Shown here one piece after another: positions 8,391 through 16,109 of a stretch of DNA of 64,000 nt. Made by a program: the position numbers and the translations under genes. Source of the stretch: CALJFL01 sp047633055 (GTDB taxonomy: Bacteria > Pseudomonadota > Gammaproteobacteria > Pseudomonadales > Halieaceae); contig JBLIEI010000008.1 in NCBI GenBank assembly GCA_047633055.1, positions 1-64,000 of the forward strand, in the 5' to 3' direction. Under the pieces are notes generated by a model, which saw only the letters and a list, made by a program, of their open reading frames with translations, was not told the DNA's origin and ran no database searches. How positions within the stretch are numbered: the stretch's first letter is position 1; each line of letters starts with the position of its first letter.

Positions 8391-9897
8391 ATTCGCGATG
8401 ATCATCGGTGCGCTGGCAATCGTTGCCGGTGGCTATTTCCTCGGGCAGAGCAGCAGGCCCGAGGCGACGGTTATTAAAGTGGCGGAAGCGCCTAAGGTGG
8501 AATTCAGCTCTGAAGGTACCAGGGAACTTGCGGGGTTCGCTGCCGCCGGGGCTCGCTCTCTGGCAACGCCGACATCGGGCGAAGTCATGGTCGTCAAGGA
8601 CGGCGAGTCTATCCAGGATGCGGTTATTGCAGCGTCCCCGGGTGCGGTCATCAAGGTGATGCCGGGTACCTATAAAGAAACGGTCTATATCGATAAGGAC
8701 AACATCACCCTGTCGGGGGTTATTGAGCAGGGCCGCTACGCGGTGATGGACGGCGGCGGTGTGCTCAATGATGCTGTTTTGTACTCGGGTAACGGCGTCA
8801 CTATTGAAAACCTTTACATTACCAAATACAAAGGTAATGCGATTATGGGGCAGGCCGGCAACAACTACATTATCCGCAATAACATCGTAGTGGACACCGG
8901 GGTATACGGCATTTTTCCGCAACTGGGTAAGAATGGCATCGTTTCCCACAATATCATTTCAGGTATCGAAGACGCAGCGATTTATGTGGGCATGTCTGAC
9001 AATGTCGACGTTGTATACAACGAGGTTTACGATAGCGTCGCTGGCATCGAAATTGAAAACAGTCGTCATGCACTCGTTGAAGGCAACTATGTCTACAACA
9101 ACACCGGTGGAATCCTGGCGTTTATTACTCCCGGCCTACCGATCAAAACATGTGGTGATGTGTTGATTCGAAATAATTTTATTGTCAACAATAACCACGA
9201 GAATTTTGCCATACCCGGCTCGCTGGTTGCCGGTATTCCACCGGGCACCGGTATACTGGTTATGGCTTGTGACGACGTGGTGATCGAGGGCAACATTATC
9301 TCGGGTAACGATTCAGTGGGTATTACCTTTACGGATTTCTCACTGGCATCCAGCGCTTCCAATGATCCCGATGCCGACCCCAATCCGAATCGGCCGAAAA
9401 TTCTGAATAACATCATGCGCAACAACGGTAATAATCCGGCTCCTATGGTGAGGGCCGCTCTGGCTGCAACCTTGTCCGCCACGGGGCCAGATATAGCCGA
9501 TACTGTGGGCATGGATGATGGCTGTATTCTTAATCCGGAACGCTTTCGAACGATTGGGTTAGGGAAGTATGGCGATTGTGAGTTTTCCAATACCTCGAAT
9601 GTGACCAGCTACACACTGCCGGAACCAGTGCCGGCTCGTACCAAAGAGCATATGCAGACCGGAAAGCTTGCTTATTATGGCGTTTGCGCAGGCTGTCATG
9701 CCTACAACTCACGCATGATTGGGCCGCCTGCGCAAATCATTCAGGCGCTTTACATGGACGATCCTCAAGGTATTGCAGACTACGTGGCAAACCCGGTGAG
9801 GAAACGTCCAGACTATCCCGAGATGCCACCCCAGGGGCATCTGGACGAAGCGACTCGCCTGGCTGCAGCTAAGTTCATGCTGGGGTTGACCAAGTAA
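8383..9897 (+). CDS. parallel beta-helix protein with C-terminal cytochrome c domain
   Basis: The 504-residue protein starts with a membrane anchor or signal segment (FAMIIGALAIVAGGYFLG). A right-handed parallel beta-helix follows (roughly residues 60-380), with rungs rich in Asn, Gly and Ile such as NGVTIENLYITKYKGNAI and NYIIRNNIVVDTGVYG, resembling NosD/CASH proteins. The last ~80 residues hold one haem c site, CAGCH (435-439), with a candidate axial methionine in YPEMPP (481). The ATG at 8383 overlaps the peroxidase stop and is preceded by AGGA. Together with its operon partners this gives five haems. The beta-helix could bind a carbohydrate or other polymer, or act as a NosD-like metallation platform; neither is shown. 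Confidence 0.88.
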   Translation: MNKFAMIIGALAIVAGGYFLGQSSRPEATVIKVAEAPKVEFSSEGTRELAGFAAAGARSLATPTSGEVMVVKDGESIQDAVIAASPGAVIKVMPGTYKETVYIDKDNITLSGVIEQGRYAVMDGGGVLNDAVLYSGNGVTIENLYITKYKGNAIMGQAGNNYIIRNNIVVDTGVYGIFPQLGKNGIVSHNIISGIEDAAIYVGMSDNVDVVYNEVYDSVAGIEIENSRHALVEGNYVYNNTGGILAFITPGLPIKTCGDVLIRNNFIVNNNHENFAIPGSLVAGIPPGTGILVMACDDVVIEGNIISGNDSVGITFTDFSLASSASNDPDADPNPNRPKILNNIMRNNGNNPAPMVRAALAATLSATGPDIADTVGMDDGCILNPERFRTIGLGKYGDCEFSNTSNVTSYTLPEPVPARTKEHMQTGKLAYYGVCAGCHAYNSRMIGPPAQIIQALYMDDPQGIADYVANPVRKRPDYPEMPPQGHLDEATRLAAAKFMLGLTK

Positions 9898-9918
9898 AAT
9901 CAAAAGTTGTCAGATGCG

Positions 9919-9942
9919 GGCCACCCTCGGGTGGCCTTTTTT
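9919..9942 (+). terminator. rho-independent terminator of the cytochrome operon
   Basis: A perfect 7-bp GC-rich stem GGCCACC/GGTGGCC with a CTCG tetraloop is followed by six T residues, 21 nt after the beta-helix gene stop. It marks the end of the three-gene cytochrome transcript. Confidence 0.92.
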
Positions 9943-9959
9943 GTATCTGCTTAGGAAGG

Positions 9960-10352
9960 CTATTTCTCGTCGAGAATTGTTTGGTAGCGGTTGCGAAGTT
10001 CAATTTTTTTGTCAATGTCGTTGAGGCGGGTAAGTCGGTCTGCAGCCACATCACTGGCGCCTGCACTTTGATTGACAGCTTCCAGAGTTGGCACCGCTTG
10101 GGCTTTTTTGTCAGGTTTGAATTGCCAGAGTACGAAGGCCAGAGAGCTGTAGACGATAATGATTTTTGCGATCAGCGCGTAGATCACGGTATCGGGATGC
10201 TTTAGTTGTAAGTAGGCCACGATATCCTGATAAAGCAACGTGGTGATTAAAGCAAAAAGTAATACCGCGATTACCCGAAATAATTTGGTTTTATATTTAC
10301 CCAGAAAAAACAGGAGGGAGGAATACTTTACAACGCGGAAAAGAGACATCAT
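9960..10352 (-). CDS. small two-span membrane protein, unknown
   Basis: This 130-residue protein is one I do not recognise. It has two hydrophobic spans (about residues 25-45, VIAVLLFALITTLLYQDIV, and 56-76, VIYALIAKIIIVYSSLAFVL) and a charged C-terminal helix with possible coiled-coil character (RLTRLNDIDKKIELRNRYQ). The ATG at 10352 overlaps the stop of the preceding small gene (TAATG), and a second ATG follows at 10349; an upstream in-frame start would invade that gene. The coupling suggests that the two small proteins act together in the inner membrane. Confidence 0.6.
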   Translation of the reverse strand: MMSLFRVVKYSSLLFFLGKYKTKLFRVIAVLLFALITTLLYQDIVAYLQLKHPDTVIYALIAKIIIVYSSLAFVLWQFKPDKKAQAVPTLEAVNQSAGASDVAADRLTRLNDIDKKIELRNRYQTILDEK

Positions 10353-10591
10353 TAAATACCGATGTTGATCCCTAAGAGAAGCGTTACTATGCCGAAGCCC
10401 TTCCAGCCAATACCCGACCAAATTGCTTTTTCCTTCTCTGCCACCAGATACTCCAGATCTTCACTAGAGTATGCGGCTTCCACGCGGCCTGCGTGAATTA
10501 TGTCGCTACGAACAGCTGCGATCGCTGCGGTACGAAGTCGCTGCCTTACTATTCGTGGCGCTCGAATTTTTGATGTTTTGCCTGTAGCCAT
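10352..10591 (-). CDS. small protein with C-terminal hydrophobic tail, unknown
   Basis: The 79-residue protein has a basic, alanine-rich N-terminus (TSKIRAPRIVRQRLRTAAI), a central acidic helix (SSEDLEYLVAEKEKAI) and a C-terminal hydrophobic segment (GFGIVTLLLGINIGI) that could be a tail anchor. I do not recognise a family. The ATG at 10591 is preceded by an in-frame GTG. Its stop overlaps the next gene's ATG by one base, so translation is probably coupled. The coding sequence contains an imperfect palindrome at 10506-10537. Confidence 0.5.
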   Translation of the reverse strand: MATGKTSKIRAPRIVRQRLRTAAIAAVRSDIIHAGRVEAAYSSEDLEYLVAEKEKAIWSGIGWKGFGIVTLLLGINIGI

Positions 10592-10628
10592 CACTGCAGT
10601 TGACCCATCAATTAAAAGTGCTTGTACT

Positions 10629-10642
10629 CATACTATCGTATG
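10629..10642. promoter_or_regulatory. possible operator in divergent promoter region
   Basis: CATAC-tatc-GTATG, a perfect 5-bp inverted repeat with a 4-base spacer, lies between the small membrane-protein pair (minus) and the H1-like gene (plus). It is a candidate binding site only; no regulator gene is adjacent. Confidence 0.2.
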
Positions 10643-10760
10643 GCTAGCACCTTGCACACCAGTCGTGCGCAGCGTAGCTCAAAAAATAGGCGTTACATCG
10701 ATAGTAATTAAGCCTACACTTCATCGCTGGTACCCCTTTTTAACCCGGAGTGTTTAAGCT

Positions 10761-11360
10761 ATGTTAGAAAAAGAACTGGCGCAGGCCACTAAGCTTGCCG
10801 AGAGAGCAAGTCGGGAAGTTGAAAAGCTTCGCGGACGAATACTTGCAGAAACCGAGAAAGGCCACGCCAGAGCTAAGCGAGATCTCGCTGCTGCGCGGAA
10901 AAAACACGGCACTGCTAACACTCGCCTGAAAAAGGCTAAAGGATCACTACGTAAGAAAGCCACCACAGATAATCAAAAACGTGTCGAAGAGCTGAGGACG
11001 CAGGTACAGGCACTGGCCGATACGGTCGGTGACATTGCTAAAGCAGCCTATGAGTATGCGGAAAAGTTAATGCCGATGCGAGCGGATGCAATTCTGGAGG
11101 CTCGTAAAGCACAGGCCGCAGATCGCGCGGCAAGTCTCGTCGAAAAAGCAGCCCAGCGCCAGACTAAAGCACAGGCGAAGGCGAAAAAAGCCCGTAAAAA
11201 ATCCGCTGCGAAAAAGCCCGCAGCCAAGAAGAAAGCGGCACCCAAGAAAAAGGTAGCGGCCAAGGAAAAAGCTGCACCAAAAGAGAAAGTCGCGCCCAAG
11301 AAAAAAGCTGCTGCGAAGAAAAAGGCACCTGTGAAGCGCATGGCTGTACCCAGGGAATAG
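10761..11360 (+). CDS. histone H1-like / AlgP-type Lys-Ala-rich protein
   Basis: The 199-residue protein has two parts. Residues 1-125 are a charged helical, coiled-coil region rich in Lys, Arg, Glu and Ala (KELAQATKLAERASREVEK). From ~130 onward is a histone-H1-like tail of KKAAPKKK-type repeats. Proteins of this design (AlgP/AlgR3, HctB-like) bind DNA non-specifically through the tail. The ATG at 10761 is preceded by CGGAG. After the TAG stop the same frame reads five more residues, VAAKK, before a second TAG. This is the usual end of such tails, so the present stop probably arose by mutation and trimmed six codons. The function is inferred from composition. Confidence 0.75.
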   Translation: MLEKELAQATKLAERASREVEKLRGRILAETEKGHARAKRDLAAARKKHGTANTRLKKAKGSLRKKATTDNQKRVEELRTQVQALADTVGDIAKAAYEYAEKLMPMRADAILEARKAQAADRAASLVEKAAQRQTKAQAKAKKARKKSAAKKPAAKKKAAPKKKVAAKEKAAPKEKVAPKKKAAAKKKAPVKRMAVPRE

Positions 11361-11483
11361 GTCGCAGCGAAAAAGTAGGCGGGTAACTTCGGCTAATTGA
11401 GAGACGGGTAGCGAAACAGGGCGTTCCCTGTGTGGGGTTGTTTTCGGCCCTACATAGGAAGCGCGTATTATAGGCCCCCAAGG

Positions 11484-13037
11484 TTACATACCAACTTCTT
11501 CCCGTGCTTCCTCTCGCTCCAGGGTGCGTGCAATGGACATGCGGTACGCCTGATAGTACTTGAAGATATTGGCAACATACTGGACTGTCTCCCGGCCTAT
11601 GTCCTGAGCGGCGATAATCTCAACGTTATCAAACCATATATTGGGATCGTAACCTTGTTGTGTGGCCTTTCGGCGTAGACTGATCATCCTCGCGGGTCCG
11701 GCGTTGTAGGCTCCCAGCGCCAACAGAAATTGATTCGTCAGGTCAATTTCCGGATCGTCGAAGTAGCGTGAGCGCAGATAGGCCATATATTTAATACCAG
11801 CTTCAATATTCGCGTCTACCTCATCGATATTCGGAATACCAACTTTGGGGTCGTTGGCGGTGGTGGGAAGCAGCTGCATAACACCGACGGCGCCGGCATG
11901 ACTGCGCACACTTTGATCAAGCCGCGATTCCTGGTAACCCTGCGCAGCCGCCATCAAGTACTCTATTTCGTATTTCTCGCCGTACTTTTTAAAGATACCC
12001 TCCAATTTTTTCAAGCGGCCGTAGTCTTCCTCATTTAACGCATTGGCTGCCCAATCGAAATCCCTGACATAGCGATTGATTAGGATGTTGCCCATCAGCG
12101 TTCCCTGACGATTAGCTTTTACAAACTCATTCACCGCGGCTGTCAGTTGTGGACTGTCCTTTCGAAATGCCCAGGCTATTCGGCCGCCCTCGCGGAAGGT
12201 GATGTCGTTGCGTGGCTTGAGTGAATTAAAAACGCCTTCCCATGTCTGTACTTTATAATCGTCAACGATGGCCCAAGGCATAAGTCCACCATCTACCATT
12301 TCGATTAAATCGTCGTCTTCCAATAATTCGGATACTAATTCAATTTTTACCGGCGCTTTACCTTCAGCCACTAATTGCTCGTTTAGCTTCTCTACACTCT
12401 GCATATAACTGCTGGATTGACGGACATAAACGGTTTTACCAGCCAGGTCGCTCTTGCCCGATAAATCGGCGGCCGACGGTCCGGTAACCAGGATTTCGGA
12501 TAGAGGTTTAGAAATGGGCGTGCTGAAGTCCACAAGTTGCTGCCGGTTAGCCGTTATCGATAAGCTGGCTGCTACTATGTCGCCCTTACCAGCGAGTAGA
12601 GCCGGTATAAGTTGATCTCTGGCGATCGGTAGCACGACCACGTGAATCCGCAGGTGTCCACGATTAAACTTCTTGTTGAGTGCGTCCTCAAACCGCCCTG
12701 CCAGCTCTGCCACAATGCCTTTTTCATCTGCCCCATCAATAAAATAATGTCCCGGACTGTATACCGTTAATATGCGTACGATCCGCCGTTCCTCCATGCC
12801 GTCGAGATCGCCTGTCCAGGCGGTGACAAATTTCAGGTCATCTCGCGCCGGGGGTGGCTCCTGGGCTTCGCGCTGCAGTTCCTCTGTTACTTCCGCTGGA
12901 TATTTATCGGCACTATTGGCGACGGCGGCGGCCGGTGATTCAATTGCTGCTCTGACCGTAGGTGCTTCCGTATCGCCGCAGGCGATCAACGCCGTGGTAA
13001 GTAGTATAAAAAAGGTAAATCTTCTTAAGCTTTGCAT
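11484..13037 (-). CDS. mltF: membrane-bound lytic murein transglycosylase F
   Basis: This 517-residue lipoprotein has a short signal sequence with lipobox LIAC (Cys20). A periplasmic solute-binding (SBP_bac_3) domain spans roughly residues 85-325, and a C-terminal SLT transglycosylase domain follows with the catalytic glutamate in QGYQESRLD (Glu370) and the conserved GAVGVMQLLPTTA and ALGAYNAGPARM segments. MltF cleaves peptidoglycan at the outer-membrane inner face. The linker between the lipid anchor and the first domain (to ~residue 75) is longer and more acidic than usual. It is a single gene, convergent with the H1-like gene. Confidence 0.95.
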   Translation of the reverse strand: MQSLRRFTFFILLTTALIACGDTEAPTVRAAIESPAAAVANSADKYPAEVTEELQREAQEPPPARDDLKFVTAWTGDLDGMEERRIVRILTVYSPGHYFIDGADEKGIVAELAGRFEDALNKKFNRGHLRIHVVVLPIARDQLIPALLAGKGDIVAASLSITANRQQLVDFSTPISKPLSEILVTGPSAADLSGKSDLAGKTVYVRQSSSYMQSVEKLNEQLVAEGKAPVKIELVSELLEDDDLIEMVDGGLMPWAIVDDYKVQTWEGVFNSLKPRNDITFREGGRIAWAFRKDSPQLTAAVNEFVKANRQGTLMGNILINRYVRDFDWAANALNEEDYGRLKKLEGIFKKYGEKYEIEYLMAAAQGYQESRLDQSVRSHAGAVGVMQLLPTTANDPKVGIPNIDEVDANIEAGIKYMAYLRSRYFDDPEIDLTNQFLLALGAYNAGPARMISLRRKATQQGYDPNIWFDNVEIIAAQDIGRETVQYVANIFKYYQAYRMSIARTLEREEAREEVGM

Positions 13038-13157
13038 GTGTTGTTAGTTCCTTTTCACTCTAGTGGTGTTGGGCTAAGATGAACCGAATCAATGCCGCTA
13101 TTATTAGGTGAAGCGGGTTTTGCTACAAGATAAGTCGGCGAACCATAGACGGTCCGC

Positions 13158-14159
13158 TCACATCGTCAGCAAAATTTTCCCCATATGGGCGCCGCCCTGC
13201 ATTTTTTGCTGCGCGCCAGCCACATTTTCTAGCAGGTAAGAACTGTCGATTATTGGCTTGACTGCGCCGCTTTCAAGATGCGGGTATACCTGCTCCAGTA
13301 TTTCTTTAACCATAACCGCCTTTTGCGCAAAGCTTTGAGCGCGTAGGGTAGATCCGGTCACGGTAAGTCGCTTCATTAGCAGCGGCACCAAATTAAGTTC
13401 GGCTTTAAACCCTCGGATAAAAGCGATGCAAACAATACGACCTTCCGGTGCCGCGACATTGAGATTCTTCTGCACAAAGTCGCCGCCTACCATATCGAGA
13501 ATGACGTTAATCTTGTCCCGCAGGCCCAGGTCTGTGAGGACTGTCTCAAAGTCCTCCTCCCGATAATTAATAGCGCGAGTTGCCCCGAGGCGCTCCAGGG
13601 CTTGACACTTTGCAGCGTTGCCAGCAGTGGTGTAAACGTCGGCTCCCATTGCCTTGGCGATAGCAATGCCAAGGGTACCGATGCCGCTGGCCCCGCCGTG
13701 AATGAGGGCCTTTTCGCCGGCACGTAACTGACAACGCTGAAACAAGTTATGCCACACAGTAAGCAGTGCTTCCGGAAGTGCGGCAGCCTCTTCCATGGAG
13801 TAGCCGGTAGGCACTGGCAAGCATTGGCTTACCGGCGCTATCGTGTAGTCTGCGTAGCCGCCACCGTGCGTTAAAGCGCATAGCTTGTCACCGGGCTGCC
13901 ATGTTGCCACGCCTTCACCCAAGGCAATGATCTCTCCGGAGACTTCCAGACCCATGATGGGCGAAGCGTCGGTCGGTGGTGGATACAGCCCTGCACGTTG
14001 CATCAGGTCGGCTCTATTGAGGCCCGCGCTGTGGACCTTGATAAGAACTTCTCCAGGGCCCGGCTTGGGGATTGGCTCGTGTGCAATGGAAAGGGACTGA
14101 TCATCGCTATTAATAGCGACAATGCGACGCGTTTCAGAGTGGATTGCAGAATTATTCAT
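13158..14159 (-). CDS. NAD(P)H:quinone oxidoreductase, zinc-independent MDR (PIG3-like)
   Basis: The 333-residue medium-chain dehydrogenase/reductase belongs to the quinone oxidoreductase branch. It has the N-terminal GroES-like fold (PGPGEVLIKVHSAGLNRADL followed by RAGLYPPP) typical of PIG3/TP53I3-like proteins, a nucleotide-binding HGGASGIGTLGIAIAKAMGA around residue 150-170, and no structural zinc cysteines. It is expected to reduce quinones with NADPH in the cytosol. The TetR regulator upstream is also in minus orientation, 90 nt away; it may control this gene, but the TetR promoter faces the Rieske gene too. Confidence 0.88.
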   Translation of the reverse strand: MNNSAIHSETRRIVAINSDDQSLSIAHEPIPKPGPGEVLIKVHSAGLNRADLMQRAGLYPPPTDASPIMGLEVSGEIIALGEGVATWQPGDKLCALTHGGGYADYTIAPVSQCLPVPTGYSMEEAAALPEALLTVWHNLFQRCQLRAGEKALIHGGASGIGTLGIAIAKAMGADVYTTAGNAAKCQALERLGATRAINYREEDFETVLTDLGLRDKINVILDMVGGDFVQKNLNVAAPEGRIVCIAFIRGFKAELNLVPLLMKRLTVTGSTLRAQSFAQKAVMVKEILEQVYPHLESGAVKPIIDSSYLLENVAGAQQKMQGGAHMGKILLTM

Positions 14160-14249
14160 AGTCTTGGCTAGGTTCCGGCGCTGTAAAGCGCACAGTATAG
14201 AGGATTGTCCTATGGAGCTTCACCCCCAGTTGGTACCAGACAGGCTCGT

Positions 14250-14873
14250 TTACGCGAGCGGTTTGCAGATTAGATGCTCAAACATTGCGCGGGCCTCTTC
14301 GAGCTTGGCGAAGATTGGGTATTCGCTGTCTATTGCCCAGCTGGTAGTCAGGGTATTGAGCGTGCCCACGATCATCGAGGCCAGTATTTCGGGGGAGAAG
14401 TCCGTTTTTGCATCCCCCATTGCTTGGCCCGCTTCGATCAATCGACTAAAACTTGCTATTGCGGTGTTGCCAATTTCTCGCTGTTGCTCTGTGTCGTTAG
14501 CGAATGAGGAGGGTGCCAGCAAGATTAGTTTTCGGTCTATGTCTTCATAGCCGGCGTAATTGGACTCTATGTAGTCAACCATCCCCTCGAGTCGGTTGCG
14601 GGTGGTGTTGAAGTTGTCCATTAATTGCCTAAGCATAGGCTCTGATTGTCGATACAACCGGGATACACCCAGGCCTCCCAATAGCGCATGCTTGTTGGGG
14701 AAGTAGCCATAAAACGTTCGCCGGGCGACATCTGCCTGCTCGCAGATTTGTTCAATCGACGTGTCCTCAATGCCCTGCTCTTTAAAAAGGCGATAGGCGG
14801 CGTCTTCGATCCTTCCTCGAATTTCGATTTTGCGCTTTTCGCGGCGCCCCGCGGGAGCATGGATCACGTCCAT
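14250..14873 (-). CDS. TetR/AcrR family transcriptional regulator
   Basis: The 207-residue protein has an N-terminal TetR helix-turn-helix (residues ~18-65: IEDAAYRLFKEQGIEDTSI, then ICEQADVARRTFYGYFPNKHALL) and a helical ligand-binding domain. It is divergent from the Rieske oxygenase gene at 15136 across 262 nt that contain perfect palindromes, so it is the likely regulator of the catabolic run that starts there. The ligand is unknown. Confidence 0.92.
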   Translation of the reverse strand: MDVIHAPAGRREKRKIEIRGRIEDAAYRLFKEQGIEDTSIEQICEQADVARRTFYGYFPNKHALLGGLGVSRLYRQSEPMLRQLMDNFNTTRNRLEGMVDYIESNYAGYEDIDRKLILLAPSSFANDTEQQREIGNTAIASFSRLIEAGQAMGDAKTDFSPEILASMIVGTLNTLTTSWAIDSEYPIFAKLEEARAMFEHLICKPLA

Positions 14874-14918
14874 AAAAATATTGTTATCCGGGTTGCATTT
14901 AAGCGGTCATTAAACTAT

Positions 14919-14946
14919 TTTGTATACAAATGTGCAAGTTTACACA
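14919..14946. promoter_or_regulatory. palindromes in the TetR / Rieske divergent promoter
   Basis: A perfect 12-bp palindrome TTTGTATACAAA (14919-14930) is followed directly by TGTG-caagttta-CACA (14931-14946). Both sit 46-73 nt upstream of the TetR start and in the shared intergenic region with the Rieske gene. Symmetry and position suit a TetR-dimer operator. The rest of the region, to 15124, holds no gene that I can support. Confidence 0.4.
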
Positions 14947-15135
14947 ATTGAGAACGTTTTCCTGCTGGGAGATCTGGCCACTGGCTGATAGGACTCTGAA
15001 TGCCGCGCTTACTGTCTGTGAATACCCCTGGGGGCAACCGCAAGTGGGTATCGCCTGTCGCGCCCGGCTTGTTGTCACCGTAGTCAGGAATGTTAAAAAA
15101 AGCTCGGCCCTGCTCGAGCACACCGGAGAAATGAA

Positions 15136-16107
15136 ATGGCACTAGTTGAAGCCTGTGAGTCACTCACCAATACCACACCCGAATACCCCATGGGCTGGTT
15201 CTCGGTAGCGCGCAGTCCTGAATTGGCAGTGGGCGAGGTCATGGCAGTAAAAGCCTTTGATCGCGAACTGGCAGTTTATCGGACCGACGCGGGGGTAGCA
15301 CAGGTGCAGGATGCGTTTTGCCCTCACTTGGGTGCCCACATGGGGGTCAACGGCAAAGTGAAAGGCGAATCGTTGCAGTGCCCATTTCACGGCTGGCGAT
15401 TTGGCACTGATGGCGCCTGTAACGAAATTCCCTACTGCGATGAAATTCCCCCTCGGGCGCGGGTCAGAGTGTGGCCGACGGCCGAGAAGAACGATGAGAT
15501 CTATATGTGGTTTCATCCGGAAAATACGGAACCCCAGTGGGAAATTCCCGACCTTGTTGAGCTGGGCGATCCGCAGTGGAGTGAGCCGCGCTATGCGGAG
15601 TTTGATGTGCCCGCGCATGTTCAGGATATAGCCGAGAATTCTTGTGACCCGGTACACTTTCAATACGTGCACCGGCAGCCCGATGTGCCGCCGTCAACGG
15701 TAACTATTGACGATGATGGACGCCAACTACACCTGCATTCCGATGCCAGTAATGCGGAAATACCAAATCAGTTGCACGCCATTGTCTACCAGCCGGGTTT
15801 CGCTATGGTGCGCAATACCTATGGCCCCAATGCTGAGATGGTGGTGTACAACAGCGTGCAGCCGGTGAGCAAAACGGAAACAAAAATGCGTTGGACATTG
15901 ACGGTACGCAAGGAGATCGAGGAATTGGCCGGGGATGCGGTGATGCAGGGCATTATCGATGGTCTCGGTGATGACTATCCCATTTGGGCCAATAAGGTGC
16001 ACAGGCGCAGGCCGCTGTTTTGCAAGGGTGACGAGACCCTGGTCACTTTCCGTAAATGGGTTCGGCAGTTTTACATCACTGATCAAGAACCGCAGGAGCG
16101 TGTGTAG
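15136..16107 (+). CDS. Rieske non-haem iron oxygenase, KshA/DAF-36-like
   Basis: The 323-residue protein has an N-terminal Rieske [2Fe-2S] domain with ligands C62-P-H64 and C82-PF-H85, followed by a catalytic domain with the mononuclear iron motif N168...D171-PV-H174-FQYV-H179. The D-x2-H-x4-H spacing and the short N-terminus resemble 3-ketosteroid 9-alpha-hydroxylase (KshA) and the cholesterol 7-desaturase (DAF-36/Neverland) group more than ring-hydroxylating dioxygenases. It would need a separate reductase, which is not encoded nearby. GGAGAA precedes the ATG. It leads a plus-strand run with an SDR gene 2 nt after its stop. A steroid-like substrate is inference. Confidence 0.88.
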   Translation: MALVEACESLTNTTPEYPMGWFSVARSPELAVGEVMAVKAFDRELAVYRTDAGVAQVQDAFCPHLGAHMGVNGKVKGESLQCPFHGWRFGTDGACNEIPYCDEIPPRARVRVWPTAEKNDEIYMWFHPENTEPQWEIPDLVELGDPQWSEPRYAEFDVPAHVQDIAENSCDPVHFQYVHRQPDVPPSTVTIDDDGRQLHLHSDASNAEIPNQLHAIVYQPGFAMVRNTYGPNAEMVVYNSVQPVSKTETKMRWTLTVRKEIEELAGDAVMQGIIDGLGDDYPIWANKVHRRRPLFCKGDETLVTFRKWVRQFYITDQEPQERV

Positions 16108-16109
16108 TT

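Noticed and set aside
11048..11341. Open frame opposite the H1-like gene with many Phe and Ala residues
   Set aside because: It is the mirror of the Lys/Ala codon repeats (AAG/GCC reads CTT/GGC and similar); no start context.
11160..11345. Short-period DNA repeat that could be mistaken for a CRISPR or satellite
   Set aside because: The repeat follows codons for KKAAPKK-type units and varies in length; there are no equal spacers.
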